Shown: positions 56,701-64,000 of the stretch, piece after piece
How positions within the stretch are numbered: position 1 is the stretch's first letter
Layout: every line of letters starts with the position of its first letter
Assembly: GCF_030815855.1 (NCBI RefSeq)
Contig: NZ_JAUSXG010000001.1
Span: 496,001 to 560,000, forward strand
Reading direction: 5' to 3'
Length of the DNA: 64,000 bases
Source of the DNA: Variovorax paradoxus
Lineage (GTDB): Bacteria > Pseudomonadota > Gammaproteobacteria > Burkholderiales > Burkholderiaceae_C
Position numbers and translations under genes: made by a program
The notes under the pieces: model-generated
Database searches by the model: none
Told to the model about the DNA's origin: nothing
Seen by the model: the letters and a program-made list of their open reading frames with translations, nothing else

Positions 56701-57676
56701 CGCGCCGCCGGCCACGCTCGGCCCGGCGCCCGTCAAGGAACAGGTGATCCACTTCATCAACAAGAAGATGCCGGGCAACCTGCCGAAGAAGACGGCGCGC
56801 GCGCTGCTCGACATCGAGGACGCCGACTACGTGCCGATCATCCGCAACCCGAAGGCGACCACCTCGGAAACGGAGGCAGTTTTCTATTTTCCGGGCTGCG
56901 GCTCGGAGCGGCTGTTCTCGCAGGTGGGCCTCGCCACGCAGGCCATGCTCTGGCATGCGGGCGTGCAGACCGTGCTGCCGCCGGGTTACCTGTGCTGCGG
57001 CTATCCGCAGCGCGGCAGCGGCCAGTTCGACAAGGCCGAGAAGATGATCACGGACAACCGTGTGCTGTTCCACCGCGTCGCCAACACGCTCAACTACTTG
57101 GACATCAAGACGGTGGTGGTGAGCTGCGGCACCTGCTACGACCAGCTCCAGGGCTACCAGTTCGACAAGATCTTTCCGGGCTGCCGGATCATCGACATCC
57201 ACGAGTACCTGCTCGAAAAGGGCATCACGCTGGCGGATGCAGGCGGTGGCGGCTACCTGTACCACGACCCCTGCCACAGCCCGATGAAGCTGCAGGACCC
57301 GATGAAGACCGTGAAGGCGCTGGTCGGCGACAACGTGCTCAAGAACGACCGCTGCTGCGGCGAGTCGGGCACGCTGGGTGTGTCGCGGCCCGACATCTCC
57401 ACGCAGATCCGCTTCCGCAAGGAAGAAGAACTGAAGAAGGGCGAGGCCGCACTGCGAGCGAACGGGCAAGTTGGCGAGAAGGACAACGTCAAGATCCTGA
57501 CCAGCTGCCCGAGCTGCCTGCAAGGCCTCTCGCGCTACGGCAACGACCTGAACAACGGCCTGCTCGAAGCCGACTACATCGTGGTCGAGATGGCCAACAA
57601 GATTCTCGGCAAGGATTGGATGCCCGACTACGTGGCCGCCGCCAAGCACGGCGGGATCGAGCGGGTGCTGGTATGA
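53798..57676 (+). CDS. Giant FAD-linked oxidase with 4Fe-4S and cysteine-rich domains (DUF3683)
   Basis: The 1292-residue protein joins an N-terminal DUF3683-like region ([19 protein letters not shown]), a PCMH-type FAD domain ([15 protein letters not shown] at about 211), a FAD-oxidase C-terminal domain, two 4Fe-4S clusters ([11 protein letters not shown] near 820; [12 protein letters not shown] near 882), and two CCG domains ([31 protein letters not shown]) near 1030-1190. The layout is that of D-lactate/D-2-hydroxyacid dehydrogenases, especially YdiJ-type D-2-hydroxyglutarate dehydrogenase. The start [11 protein letters not shown] is preferred over 53762. It overlaps the HIT gene by ATGA. 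Confidence 0.9.
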   Translation: MNAPTALTTLLSQAAEPVRLREIPYNYTSFSDREIVIRLLGERGWELLQTLRAERRTGRSARMLYEVLGDIWVVQRNPYLVDDLLDNPRRRGQLVDALRHRLAEVQKRRTPDSDLPRDQLVGELTGLVGQAVAAFDTAFRDVAALRRKATRVLGRLTAKDNIKFDGLSRVSHVTDATDWRVEYPFVVLCPDTEAEMALLVKGCIELGLTIIPRGGGTGYTGGAIPLTWKSVVINTEKLEAMTEVEMVSLPGLEAPVATVWTEAGVVTQRVADAAERAGYVFAVDPTSAEASCVGGNVAMNAGGKKAVLWGTALDNLASWRMVTPQAEWLEVTRIGHNLGKIHDAESAVFELQYYAADGKTKLRTERLDIPGRSFRKEGLGKDVTDKFLSGLPGIQKEGCDGLITSCRWVVHRMPAHTRTVCLEFFGNAKDAVPSIVEIKDFMFAEQKRSGVLLAGLEHLDDRYLKAVGYATKSKKHGGLPKMVLFGDIAGDDADAVARVTSEVVRIANSRSGEGFIAISPEARKKFWLDRKRTAAISKHTNAFKINEDVVIPLPRMAEYSDGIERINIELSLQNKLALTDALEAFLLRGNLPLGKTDDAHEIPAAELLEDRVAQAVAMVQGVRALWAEWLRDVDTLFPQLQDHTLRASWKTQLRQPLQEIFSGAEFAPILAECTAIHKQVLKGRVWVALHMHAGDGNVHTNIPVNSDNYDMLQTAHAAVVRIMALARSLDGVISGEHGIGITKLEFLSDEELKPFMDYKQRVDPEGRFNKGKLLRAPAGQNIELHADLTNAYTPSFGLMGHESLIMQQSDIGAIADSVKDCLRCGKCKPVCATHVPRANLLYSPRNKILATSLLVEAFLYEEQTRRGISIKHWEEFEDVADHCTVCHKCLTPCPVKIDFGDVSMNMRNLLRKMGQKSFRPGNAAAMFFLNATNPQTIKAVRAGMVGIGFKAQRLANDLLRGLARKQTAAPPATLGPAPVKEQVIHFINKKMPGNLPKKTARALLDIEDADYVPIIRNPKATTSETEAVFYFPGCGSERLFSQVGLATQAMLWHAGVQTVLPPGYLCCGYPQRGSGQFDKAEKMITDNRVLFHRVANTLNYLDIKTVVVSCGTCYDQLQGYQFDKIFPGCRIIDIHEYLLEKGITLADAGGGGYLYHDPCHSPMKLQDPMKTVKALVGDNVLKNDRCCGESGTLGVSRPDISTQIRFRKEEELKKGEAALRANGQVGEKDNVKILTSCPSCLQGLSRYGNDLNNGLLEADYIVVEMANKILGKDWMPDYVAAAKHGGIERVLV

Positions 57677-58113
57677 CAAAGCAACAAGGCTGCCCTTTCT
57701 GCGAAGGCCCGGGTGGCCGCGTCGTCTTTGAAGGCGCGAAGCTGCGCGTCATCCATGCCGAAGAGGCCGGCTTTCCGGCCTTCTACCGCGTGATCTGGCG
57801 CGAGCATGCGGCGGAGTTTTCCGACCTCGACGCGGCCGACCGCGTGCTGTGCATGGAAGCGGTGACGGTGGTCGAGCAGTGCCTGCGCGAGCACCTGGCG
57901 CCGGCCAAGATCAATCTCGCGGCGCTCGGCAACATGGTGCCGCACCTGCATTGGCACGTGATCGCACGGTTCGCCGACGACACCCATTTTCCGGGCTCGG
58001 TCTGGGCGCCGGTGCAGCGCGAACCCAATGCGGCCCACAACGCCGCCGTGGCCGCACGCCTGCCTGCAATCGAGAGTGCGATGATCGCCCGACTGGGCAC
58101 AAGGAGCTTCTGA
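57673..58113 (+). CDS. HIT-family hydrolase
   Basis: A 146-residue member of the histidine-triad nucleotide hydrolase superfamily, with [13 protein letters not shown] carrying the H-x-H-x-H motif and a CPFC pair near the start that may bind zinc. Start at 57673 overlaps the oxidase stop. The substrate is unknown; the bacterial-HIT subgroup without further domains is typical. It overlaps the DUF971 gene by one base (TGATG). Confidence 0.88.
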   Translation: MTKQQGCPFCEGPGGRVVFEGAKLRVIHAEEAGFPAFYRVIWREHAAEFSDLDAADRVLCMEAVTVVEQCLREHLAPAKINLAALGNMVPHLHWHVIARFADDTHFPGSVWAPVQREPNAAHNAAVAARLPAIESAMIARLGTRSF

Positions 58114-58526
58114 TGGCAGGTTTGCAAGCCGGCGCACCGACGCCGCAATCGATCACTGTGCATGGCCAGTCGCGCGTACTCGAAGTCGGCTTTTCGGATG
58201 GGGCCACTTTCCGTATTCCGTTCGAGCTGATGCGCATCTATTCGCCGTCGGCCGAAGTGCAGGGCCACGGCCCGGGCCAGGAAATCCTGCAGACCGGCAA
58301 GCGCGAGGTCGAGCTGGTCGACCTGAAGCCGGTGGGCAACTACGCCGTGCAGCCGGTTTTCAGCGACGGCCACGACACCGGCATCTTCTCGTGGAACCTG
58401 CTGTACGAACTCGGCGCCAAGGAGGCCGAGCTCTGGGCCGAATACGAGCGCCGGCTCGCTGCCGCCGGTGCCGACCGCGATGCGCCGATGATCGACAAAG
58501 GCGGCTCCGCCTGCAGCACCCACTGA
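58113..58526 (+). CDS. DUF971 (gamma-butyrobetaine hydroxylase-like N-terminal domain) protein
   Basis: A 137-residue protein with ITVHGQSRVLEVGFSDGATF, then FELMRIYSPSAEVQGHG and DGHDTGIFSWNLLYELG, the DUF971 pattern. In other proteins this domain is fused to Mrp/ApbC or to iron enzymes and is suspected of metal handling; here it stands alone. The start follows the HIT stop directly. Function is not established. Confidence 0.88.
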   Translation: MAGLQAGAPTPQSITVHGQSRVLEVGFSDGATFRIPFELMRIYSPSAEVQGHGPGQEILQTGKREVELVDLKPVGNYAVQPVFSDGHDTGIFSWNLLYELGAKEAELWAEYERRLAAAGADRDAPMIDKGGSACSTH

Positions 58527-58572
58527 CCCGGCCCCAAGGCCTTCGCTAGCGAAAAGATAGCCTCGGATGCAG

Positions 58573-58598
58573 GCGCGGCGCGCCCTGCAGCGCCGCGC
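58573..58598. terminator. GC hairpin between DUF971 gene and ubiE
   Basis: Perfect arms GCGCGGCGC and GCGCCGCGC surround an 8-nt loop, 46 nt after the DUF971 stop. There is no T-run. It may be the 3' end of the oxidase/HIT/DUF971 transcript. The rest of the 156-nt gap holds a weak TTGAGG/TAATAT promoter-like pair (58649-58675) very close to the ubiE start. Confidence 0.45.
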
Positions 58599-58682
58599 TA
58601 TTTGAAGAAAAAGCAACAAATGCCCGCCGTGTCCGGAGGGTCGCACTCTTGAGGTGTGTGCTTCCGGCCTAATATCAGGCGC

Positions 58683-59414
58683 ATGAGCACCACCCACTTC
58701 GGCTTCGAAAAAGTCGACGAAAGCGAGAAGGCGCAACGTGTCCGCGGCGTCTTCGATTCCGTGGCCACGCGCTACGACCTCATGAACGACCTGATGTCGA
58801 TGGGGTTGCACCGCGCCTGGAAGGCGTACACCGTGATGGTGGCCAACGTGGGCGAAGGCTCGCGCGTGCTCGACATCGCGGGCGGCACCGGCGACCTCGC
58901 ACTGGCTTTCGCGAAGAAGGTCGGCGCCAGCGGCCAGGTGGTGCACACCGACATCAACGAAGCCATGCTGCGCACCGGCCGCGACCGTCTGCTCGATGCC
59001 GGCGTGGCGCTGCCCACGCTGGTCTGCGATGCCGAGAAGCTGCCGTTTCCGAGCGACCATTTCGATGTGGTGACCGTGGCATTCGGCCTGCGCAACATGA
59101 CGCACAAGGACATCGCGCTGAAGGAAATGAACCGCGTGCTCAAGCCGCGCGGCAAGCTCCTGGTGCTCGAGTTCTCGAAGGTCGCGAAGCCCCTCGCCAA
59201 GGCCTACGACTGGTATTCGTTCAACGTTCTGCCGAAGCTGGGCAAGCTGGTGGCGGGCGACGATGCGAGCTATCGCTACCTGGCCGAATCCATCCGGATG
59301 CATCCCGCGCAAGACGAACTCAAGACCCTCATGAAAGAGGGCGGTTTCGGGCATGTGGACTATCACAACATGACGGGTGGCGTGGTTGCCCTTCATGTTG
59401 GAATCAAGTGTTGA
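58683..59414 (+). CDS. ubiE: Ubiquinone/menaquinone methyltransferase UbiE
   Basis: UbiE C-methylates the benzoquinol ring in ubiquinone synthesis. The start at 58683 ([16 protein letters not shown]) gives 243 residues. Motifs are [20 protein letters not shown], the SAM site [15 protein letters not shown], and [20 protein letters not shown]. It is first in a ubiE, Tim44-like, ubiJ, ubiB run. Confidence 0.96.
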   Translation: MSTTHFGFEKVDESEKAQRVRGVFDSVATRYDLMNDLMSMGLHRAWKAYTVMVANVGEGSRVLDIAGGTGDLALAFAKKVGASGQVVHTDINEAMLRTGRDRLLDAGVALPTLVCDAEKLPFPSDHFDVVTVAFGLRNMTHKDIALKEMNRVLKPRGKLLVLEFSKVAKPLAKAYDWYSFNVLPKLGKLVAGDDASYRYLAESIRMHPAQDELKTLMKEGGFGHVDYHNMTGGVVALHVGIKC

Positions 59415-59449
59415 TGACGCGAATTTCTTCGCTCTAAAGAGGAGACGAG

Positions 59450-60475
59450 ATGAAAAGTTTGAGTTCTTTGTTCCTGGCTTGCGTGCTGGCCTTGGTCAGC
59501 GTGCAAGCCGATGCAGCGCGCATCGGCGGCGGCAAATCGGTCGGCCGCCAGTCGTCGAACGTGACGCAGCGTGAATCCGCATCGCCCAGCGCACCCGCGC
59601 AGCAAAACGCGACCAATGCAGCGCCGAGGCCCGCAACGCCGGCGCCCGCCGCCGCGGCGCCGAAGCGCCCGTGGGGTGCCATGCTCGGTGGTCTCGCCGC
59701 CGGCCTCGGCCTGGCATGGCTCGCGAATTCGTTGGGCCTCGGCGCAGGCTTCGCGAACATCCTGCTGATCGGACTGCTCGTGATGGCCGGGTTGTTTGTC
59801 TGGCGCATGTTCAAGGCACGTTCGGCGGCGTCGTCGGGCGCCAACCGCCAGGGCGGCTTCGCCTTTGAAGGCGCGGGTAATCCGGCGAACGCCAGCGCCC
59901 CTGCGCAATACAGCCCCGCCAACGTCGGCAACGACGCATCGGCACGGCCGTGGGAACGCAACGCGACCGCCTTCGATGCCGCGCCCGCGCAGGCCGACGA
60001 GCGGCACGGCAGCAGCCTCTCCGCGGCAGGCGCCGCAGCCGGCGGCAGCATGATCGGCTCGGCGCTCGCCGGTTCGCAGTCGTGGGGCATTCCGGTCGGC
60101 TTCGATGTGGACGGCTTCCTGGGCGCTGCCAAGCGCAACTTCGTGACCCTCCAGGACGCATGGGACCGCGCCGACGTCGCCACGCTGCGCTCGATGATGA
60201 CCGACAGCATGGTCGACGAAATCCGCTCGCAGCTGGCCGACCGTGCCAGCCACACCGGCGGTTCTTCGAACAAGACCGAGGTCGTGATGCTCGACGCCAA
60301 GCTGCTCGGCATCGAGGAACTGGCCGACGCCTACATGGCCAGCGTGGAGTTCTCCGGCATGATCCGCGAAGACGCCTCGGCCGGGCCGGGCCCCTTCCGC
60401 GAAGTCTGGAACATGACCAAGCCGGTCAGCGGCACCAGCGGCTGGCTCGTGGCAGGCGTGCAAGCGCTGCAGTAA
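59450..60475 (+). CDS. Tim44-like domain membrane protein
   Basis: The 341-residue protein has a signal peptide (MKSLSSLFLACVLALVSV), a Ser/Gln/Ala-rich region, two hydrophobic helices near residues 80-120 (MLGGLAAGLGLAWLANSLGL, ILLIGLLVMAGLFVW) and a C-terminal Tim44-like domain (FVTLQDAWDRADVATLRSMM, then VVMLDAKLLGIEELADAYMA). A strong AGAGGAGA site precedes the ATG. It sits within the ubiquinone genes, as in several beta-proteobacteria; its role there is unproven. Confidence 0.88.
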   Translation: MKSLSSLFLACVLALVSVQADAARIGGGKSVGRQSSNVTQRESASPSAPAQQNATNAAPRPATPAPAAAAPKRPWGAMLGGLAAGLGLAWLANSLGLGAGFANILLIGLLVMAGLFVWRMFKARSAASSGANRQGGFAFEGAGNPANASAPAQYSPANVGNDASARPWERNATAFDAAPAQADERHGSSLSAAGAAAGGSMIGSALAGSQSWGIPVGFDVDGFLGAAKRNFVTLQDAWDRADVATLRSMMTDSMVDEIRSQLADRASHTGGSSNKTEVVMLDAKLLGIEELADAYMASVEFSGMIREDASAGPGPFREVWNMTKPVSGTSGWLVAGVQALQ

Positions 60476-60530
60476 GCGATTTCGGCGGCCATGGGGCCGC
60501 GTACAGAACCACAGAACCGATAATGGGGAC

Positions 60531-61103
60531 ATGGCCACACCATCGTCCCCATTTTCTTTTCTCGACGACCTGTTCAATCGCATCGGCGAGCGCCTGCAGC
60601 CGCCCGCCTGGGCGGTGCACGAGATCCAGCATCGCGCGGTGCTGTTCCTCAACCACGTGCTGCAGCAGGAGCCCGAGGCCCAGCAGCGGCTGCTGCGGCA
60701 GCAGGGCCGCGTGGTGCGCTTCCAGTGGCGCTTCGTGACGATGGAGCTGGTGGCCACGCCCGCCGGCCTGCTCGACCTGGCGCCGCCCGGATCCGTGCCC
60801 GAACTCACGCTCACCGTCACGGACGAATCTCCCTTCGACCTGGCCCGCGCCACGCTGCGCGGCGACAAGCCGTCGGTGCAGATCATCGGCGACGTGCAAC
60901 TCGCGGCCGAAGTCAACTGGCTGGTCGACCACGTGCGCTGGGATGTCGAGGACGACCTCGCCCGCCTGGTCGGCGACGTGCCGGCGCACACCGTCGCCAA
61001 CGCGGCGCGGCGGGTCGTGGGCGCACTGCGCCAGTTCGTCGGCGATCGCAAGGGCCAGCAGGCCGGCGGCTCGGCGGCCGGCTCGGCGAGCACGGCCGAA
61101 TGA
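60531..61103 (+). CDS. ubiJ: Ubiquinone biosynthesis accessory factor UbiJ (SCP2 domain)
   Basis: UbiJ is a lipid-binding SCP2 protein that holds ubiquinone precursors for the soluble Ubi complex. The 190-residue product has the SCP2 core [20 protein letters not shown] and [20 protein letters not shown], then [20 protein letters not shown]. Its stop overlaps the ubiB start by ATGA. Confidence 0.92.
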   Translation: MATPSSPFSFLDDLFNRIGERLQPPAWAVHEIQHRAVLFLNHVLQQEPEAQQRLLRQQGRVVRFQWRFVTMELVATPAGLLDLAPPGSVPELTLTVTDESPFDLARATLRGDKPSVQIIGDVQLAAEVNWLVDHVRWDVEDDLARLVGDVPAHTVANAARRVVGALRQFVGDRKGQQAGGSAAGSASTAE

Positions 61104-62665
61104 GGCGCTTCTACCGCGGGATTTTCATCGTCTGGGTCGCGCTGCGCTATGGCCTGGACGAGCTCGTGCTCACGAGCTTCCAGAAGCCGTGGCTGCGCAT
61201 CGTGGCGCGCGTCATTTCCGTGGGCCGCAACCTCGATGCGCCCCGCGGTCAGCGCCTGCGCGAGGCACTCGAGCGGCTGGGGCCGATCTTCGTGAAGTTC
61301 GGCCAGGTGCTGTCGACCCGGCGCGACCTGCTGCCGCCCGACATTGCCGACGAGCTCGCGTTCCTGCAAGACCGGGTGCCGCCGTTCCCCTCGTCGGTGG
61401 CGATCGCGACCATCGAGCGCGCCTTCCGGCGTCCGGTGGGAGACGTGTTCGTGCAGTTCGACGAGACGCCGATTGCCAGCGCGTCGATCGCCCAGGTTCA
61501 CTTCGCGACCATCCGCACCAACGAGGGCGAGGTGCGCGAGGTCGCGGTCAAGGTGCTGCGTCCCAACATGCGCGGCGTGATCGAGAAAGACCTGGCGCTC
61601 ATGGCCATGATGGCCGGCTGGATCGAAGGCCTCTCGGCCGACGGCAAGCGCCTGAAGCCGCGCGAGGTGGTCGGCGAGTTCGACAAATACCTGCACGACG
61701 AACTCGACCTGGTGCGCGAGGCGGCCAACGCAGCCCAGCTGCGCCGCAACATGACCGAACTCGACCTGGTGCTGATTCCCGAGATGTTCTGGGACTTCTG
61801 CCACCCCGAGGTGATCGTGATGGAACGCATGAACGGCGTGCCCATTGCCCAGCTCGACCGCCTGCGCGCGGCCGGCGTGGACATTCCCAAGCTGGCGCGC
61901 GACGGCGTCACGATCTTCTTCACCCAGGTGTTCCGCGACGGTTTCTTCCACGCCGACATGCACCCGGGCAACATCCAGGTGAGCCTCGAGCCCGAAACCT
62001 TCGGGCGCTACATCTCGCTCGATTTCGGGATCATCGGCACGCTGACCGAGTCGGACAAGGAATACCTGGCGCAGAACTTCGTGGCCTTCTTCCGGCGCGA
62101 CTACAAGCGCGTGGCCGAGCTGCACCTGGAAAGCGGCTGGGTGCCCGAAGGCACCCGCATCGACGAGCTCGAGGGCGCAATCCGCACCGTGTGCGAACCG
62201 TACTTCGACCGGCCGCTGAAGGAAATTTCGCTCGGCATGGTGCTGATGCGGCTGTTCCAGACCTCGCGCCGCTTCCATGTCGAAATCCAGCCGCAGCTGG
62301 TGCTGCTGCAGAAGACCCTGCTCAACATCGAGGGCCTGGGCCGCCAGCTCGACCCGGAGCTTGACCTCTGGCACACCGCCAAGCCCTTCCTCGAGAAGTG
62401 GATGGTCGACCAGATCGGCCCGAAGAAGCTGTTCCAGCAACTCAAGGCCGAGGCGCCGCGCTACGCGAAACTGCTGCCGCAATTGCCGCGGCTGCTGCAC
62501 GATTTCCTTGAAAATCGGCCTGCGGACAACCGCCGCGAATTGCTGGAACTGCTGGCCGCGCAAAAGCGCACCAACCGGTTGCTCCAGACCATCATCTACG
62601 GTGGCATAGGATTTGTATTGGGATTGCTCGCGATGCAATTGCTGATGCGTGTGAAGTTGTTCTAG
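61100..62665 (+). CDS. ubiB: Ubiquinone biosynthesis regulatory kinase-like protein UbiB
   Basis: UbiB is an ADCK/ABC1-family atypical kinase/ATPase required for ubiquinone synthesis. The 521-residue protein has the KxGQ motif ([16 protein letters not shown]), the GxAS-type loop [38 protein letters not shown] and LDFGIIGTL, and two C-terminal membrane helices ([20 protein letters not shown]). Start at 61100 is fixed by overlap with ubiJ. Confidence 0.96.
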   Translation: MRRFYRGIFIVWVALRYGLDELVLTSFQKPWLRIVARVISVGRNLDAPRGQRLREALERLGPIFVKFGQVLSTRRDLLPPDIADELAFLQDRVPPFPSSVAIATIERAFRRPVGDVFVQFDETPIASASIAQVHFATIRTNEGEVREVAVKVLRPNMRGVIEKDLALMAMMAGWIEGLSADGKRLKPREVVGEFDKYLHDELDLVREAANAAQLRRNMTELDLVLIPEMFWDFCHPEVIVMERMNGVPIAQLDRLRAAGVDIPKLARDGVTIFFTQVFRDGFFHADMHPGNIQVSLEPETFGRYISLDFGIIGTLTESDKEYLAQNFVAFFRRDYKRVAELHLESGWVPEGTRIDELEGAIRTVCEPYFDRPLKEISLGMVLMRLFQTSRRFHVEIQPQLVLLQKTLLNIEGLGRQLDPELDLWHTAKPFLEKWMVDQIGPKKLFQQLKAEAPRYAKLLPQLPRLLHDFLENRPADNRRELLELLAAQKRTNRLLQTIIYGGIGFVLGLLAMQLLMRVKLF

Positions 62666-62677
62666 AGGAGAGTCCCC

Positions 62678-64000
62678 GTGCTGCTGACGCTGGTTGTCGT
62701 TTATCTGCTGGTCACCATTGCGATCGGCCTCTACGCCGCCAAGCGGGTGAAGAACACCACCGACTTCGCGATCGCGGGGCGGCACCTGCCGCTCTTCATG
62801 ATCGTGACCACGACGTTCGCGACCTGGTTCGGCTCCGAAACGGTGCTCGGCATCCCGGCCAAGTTCATCGAAGGCGGCCTGCACGGCGTGGTCGAAGACC
62901 CGTTCGGTGCGGGCACCTGCCTCATCCTCGTCGGGCTGTTCTTCGCGGGCAAGCTCTACCGCATGACGCTCCTGACCATCAGCGACTACTACCGCGAGCG
63001 TTACGGCCGCAGCGTCGAGGTGGCCTGCTCGCTCATCATCATGCTGAGCTACCTGGGCTGGGTGTCGGCGCAGGTCACGGCGCTGGGGCTGGTGTTCAAC
63101 GTGCTTTCGGCAGGCGCCATCAGCATTCCGGTGGGCATGGTGATCGGGGTGGTCTCCATCCTGGCCTACACGCTGTTCGGCGGCATGTGGTCGGTGGCGG
63201 TGACCGACTTCATCCAGATGATCATCCTGGTCTCCGGCCTCGCGGTGATCGCGGTGTTCGCCGGCAACATGGCGGGCGGCGCCGACAAGGTGGTCGCTTT
63301 CGCGGTCAGCAAGGACCTGTTCAAGTTCTGGCCCGAACCCAACTGGCACGACATGGTGTTCTTCTTTGCCGCGGCCATCACGATGATGCTGGGCTCCATT
63401 CCGCAGCAGGACGTGTTCCAGCGTGTCATGTCGGCCAACAGCGTGAAGGCTGCGACGCGCGGGCCGGTCATCGGCGGCGTGGCATACATCCTGTTCGCCT
63501 TCGTGCCGATGTTCCTGGTGGCCAGCGCGCTGTTGATCATGCCGGAGCAGACGGCCGCGCTGCTGAAGGAAGATCCGCAGAAGGTGCTGCCGACCCTGGT
63601 GCTCGAGAAGATGCCTTTCGTGATGCAGGTGCTGTTCTTCGGCGCGCTGCTGTCGGCCATCAAGTCGACCGCCTCGGCCACCTTGCTGGCACCCAGCGTT
63701 ACCTTCACCGAGAACATCTGGCGCCAGTTCCGGCCCTCGGGCACCGACCGCCAGAACCTCATGACCATGCGCATCACGGTGCTGGTCTTCAGCGCGGCCG
63801 TGCTGGCCTATGCCATCCGCATGCAGGGCACGCCGATCTATGAACTGGTGTCGGGCGCCTACCAGGTGCCGCTGGTGGGCGCCTTCGTGCCGCTGGTGTG
63901 CGGGCTCTACTGGCGCCGCGCCACCACCCAGGGGGCCATCGTTTCGATCCTGTTCGGTATCGGGGTCTGGCTGCTGTTCCTGTCCATGCCCTGGGGCGCC
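62678..64000 (+). CDS. Sodium:solute symporter (SSS family), truncated by window end
   Basis: The frame begins at a GTG with GAGGAGA upstream, 12 nt after ubiB, and runs unbroken for 441 codons to the window edge. It encodes many membrane helices and SSS signatures such as TDFAIAGRHLPLF near residue 30, TTFATWFGSETVLG, and LGWVSAQVTALGLVFNVL. The product is a sodium-coupled importer; the family covers proline, pantothenate, acetate and others, and no substrate can be assigned. The stop codon lies outside the window. Confidence 0.93.
   Translation, partial: MLLTLVVVYLLVTIAIGLYAAKRVKNTTDFAIAGRHLPLFMIVTTTFATWFGSETVLGIPAKFIEGGLHGVVEDPFGAGTCLILVGLFFAGKLYRMTLLTISDYYRERYGRSVEVACSLIIMLSYLGWVSAQVTALGLVFNVLSAGAISIPVGMVIGVVSILAYTLFGGMWSVAVTDFIQMIILVSGLAVIAVFAGNMAGGADKVVAFAVSKDLFKFWPEPNWHDMVFFFAAAITMMLGSIPQQDVFQRVMSANSVKAATRGPVIGGVAYILFAFVPMFLVASALLIMPEQTAALLKEDPQKVLPTLVLEKMPFVMQVLFFGALLSAIKSTASATLLAPSVTFTENIWRQFRPSGTDRQNLMTMRITVLVFSAAVLAYAIRMQGTPIYELVSGAYQVPLVGAFVPLVCGLYWRRATTQGAIVSILFGIGVWLLFLSMPWGA

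Noticed and set aside
53741..57679. 1312-codon open frame antisense to the FAD oxidase gene
   Set aside because: It is low-complexity His/Arg/Ala/Val-rich and exactly mirrors the oxidase gene; high G+C third positions create such antisense frames. The sense strand has clear motifs.
60505..60530. ACCGATAA upstream of ubiJ resembling a sigma-28 -10 element
   Set aside because: No TAAA-like -35 occurs 15 nt upstream and the gene is not flagellar.
59393..63349. 1318-codon open frame antisense to ubiE-ubiB and the symporter
   Set aside because: It spans several well-supported sense genes and has no recognisable domain or ribosome-binding site.
1..64000. CRISPR array, rRNA or tRNA genes, transposase
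   Set aside because: No repeat-spacer array, conserved RNA-gene sequence or transposase-like protein was seen on reading the intergenic gaps, all of which are short.

Overview
The window comes from a high-G+C beta-proteobacterium, most likely a member of the Comamonadaceae close to Variovorax. This rests on gene order and protein character (E. coli-like flagellar, chemotaxis and ugp systems; a ubiE, Tim44-like, ubiJ, ubiB cluster; a giant DUF3683/FAD/Fe-S oxidase beside serA) and not on a database search. About 52 protein genes are supported. No rRNA, tRNA, CRISPR array, insertion sequence or prophage was seen.

Positions 1-44390 are almost entirely a flagellar and chemotaxis island. It opens with the 3' part of a chemoreceptor, then flgK and flgL on the + strand. 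Facing these on the - strand is the export/basal-body block fliF-G-H-I-J-K and fliL-M-N-O-P-Q-R, divergent from fliE. On the + strand follow fliC, flaG, fliD, fliS, fliT, a second FliK-like gene, a small FlhB C-terminal homologue, the master regulator flhDC, motAB, cheA, an EAL-like/HDOD gene, cheR, cheD, cheB, cheY and cheZ. Convergent with this, on the - strand, lie flhB, flhA, flhF, flhG and fliA, followed by a non-flagellar group: a LuxR-type response regulator, a hybrid histidine kinase, a frameshifted lipoprotein and a CsgG-family lipoprotein. A near-perfect sigma-28 promoter precedes fliC and a good one precedes flgK. FlhDC and FliA are both encoded here, so the regulatory cascade (FlhDC, then FliA, then late genes) is largely self-contained. 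The rod/hook genes (flgA-J), flgM and cheW are not in the window.

Positions 44391-52000 hold a large MscS-type mechanosensitive channel and a complete glycerol-3-phosphate uptake system on the - strand (ugpB-A-E-C-Q order). A strong intrinsic terminator lies between ugpB and ugpA, and a possible Pho-box-like repeat lies upstream of ugpB.

Positions 52190-58526 carry serA, a palindrome-rich intergenic stretch, a 1292-residue FAD/4Fe-4S oxidase (a candidate D-2-hydroxyglutarate dehydrogenase that would dispose of a SerA by-product), a HIT-family hydrolase and a DUF971 protein. Positions 58683-62665 hold ubiquinone genes ubiE, ubiJ and ubiB with a Tim44-like membrane protein among them. The window ends inside a sodium:solute symporter gene.

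No wholly new system is evident. The points most worth a second look are a FlhG whose P-loop lysines are missing beside a FlhF with a roughly 385-residue C-terminal extension; an EAL-like/HDOD gene at the place where cheW is often found; the second FliK-like/FlhB-C-terminal pair; the RR/kinase/lipoprotein/CsgG group; and the serA-oxidase pairing.
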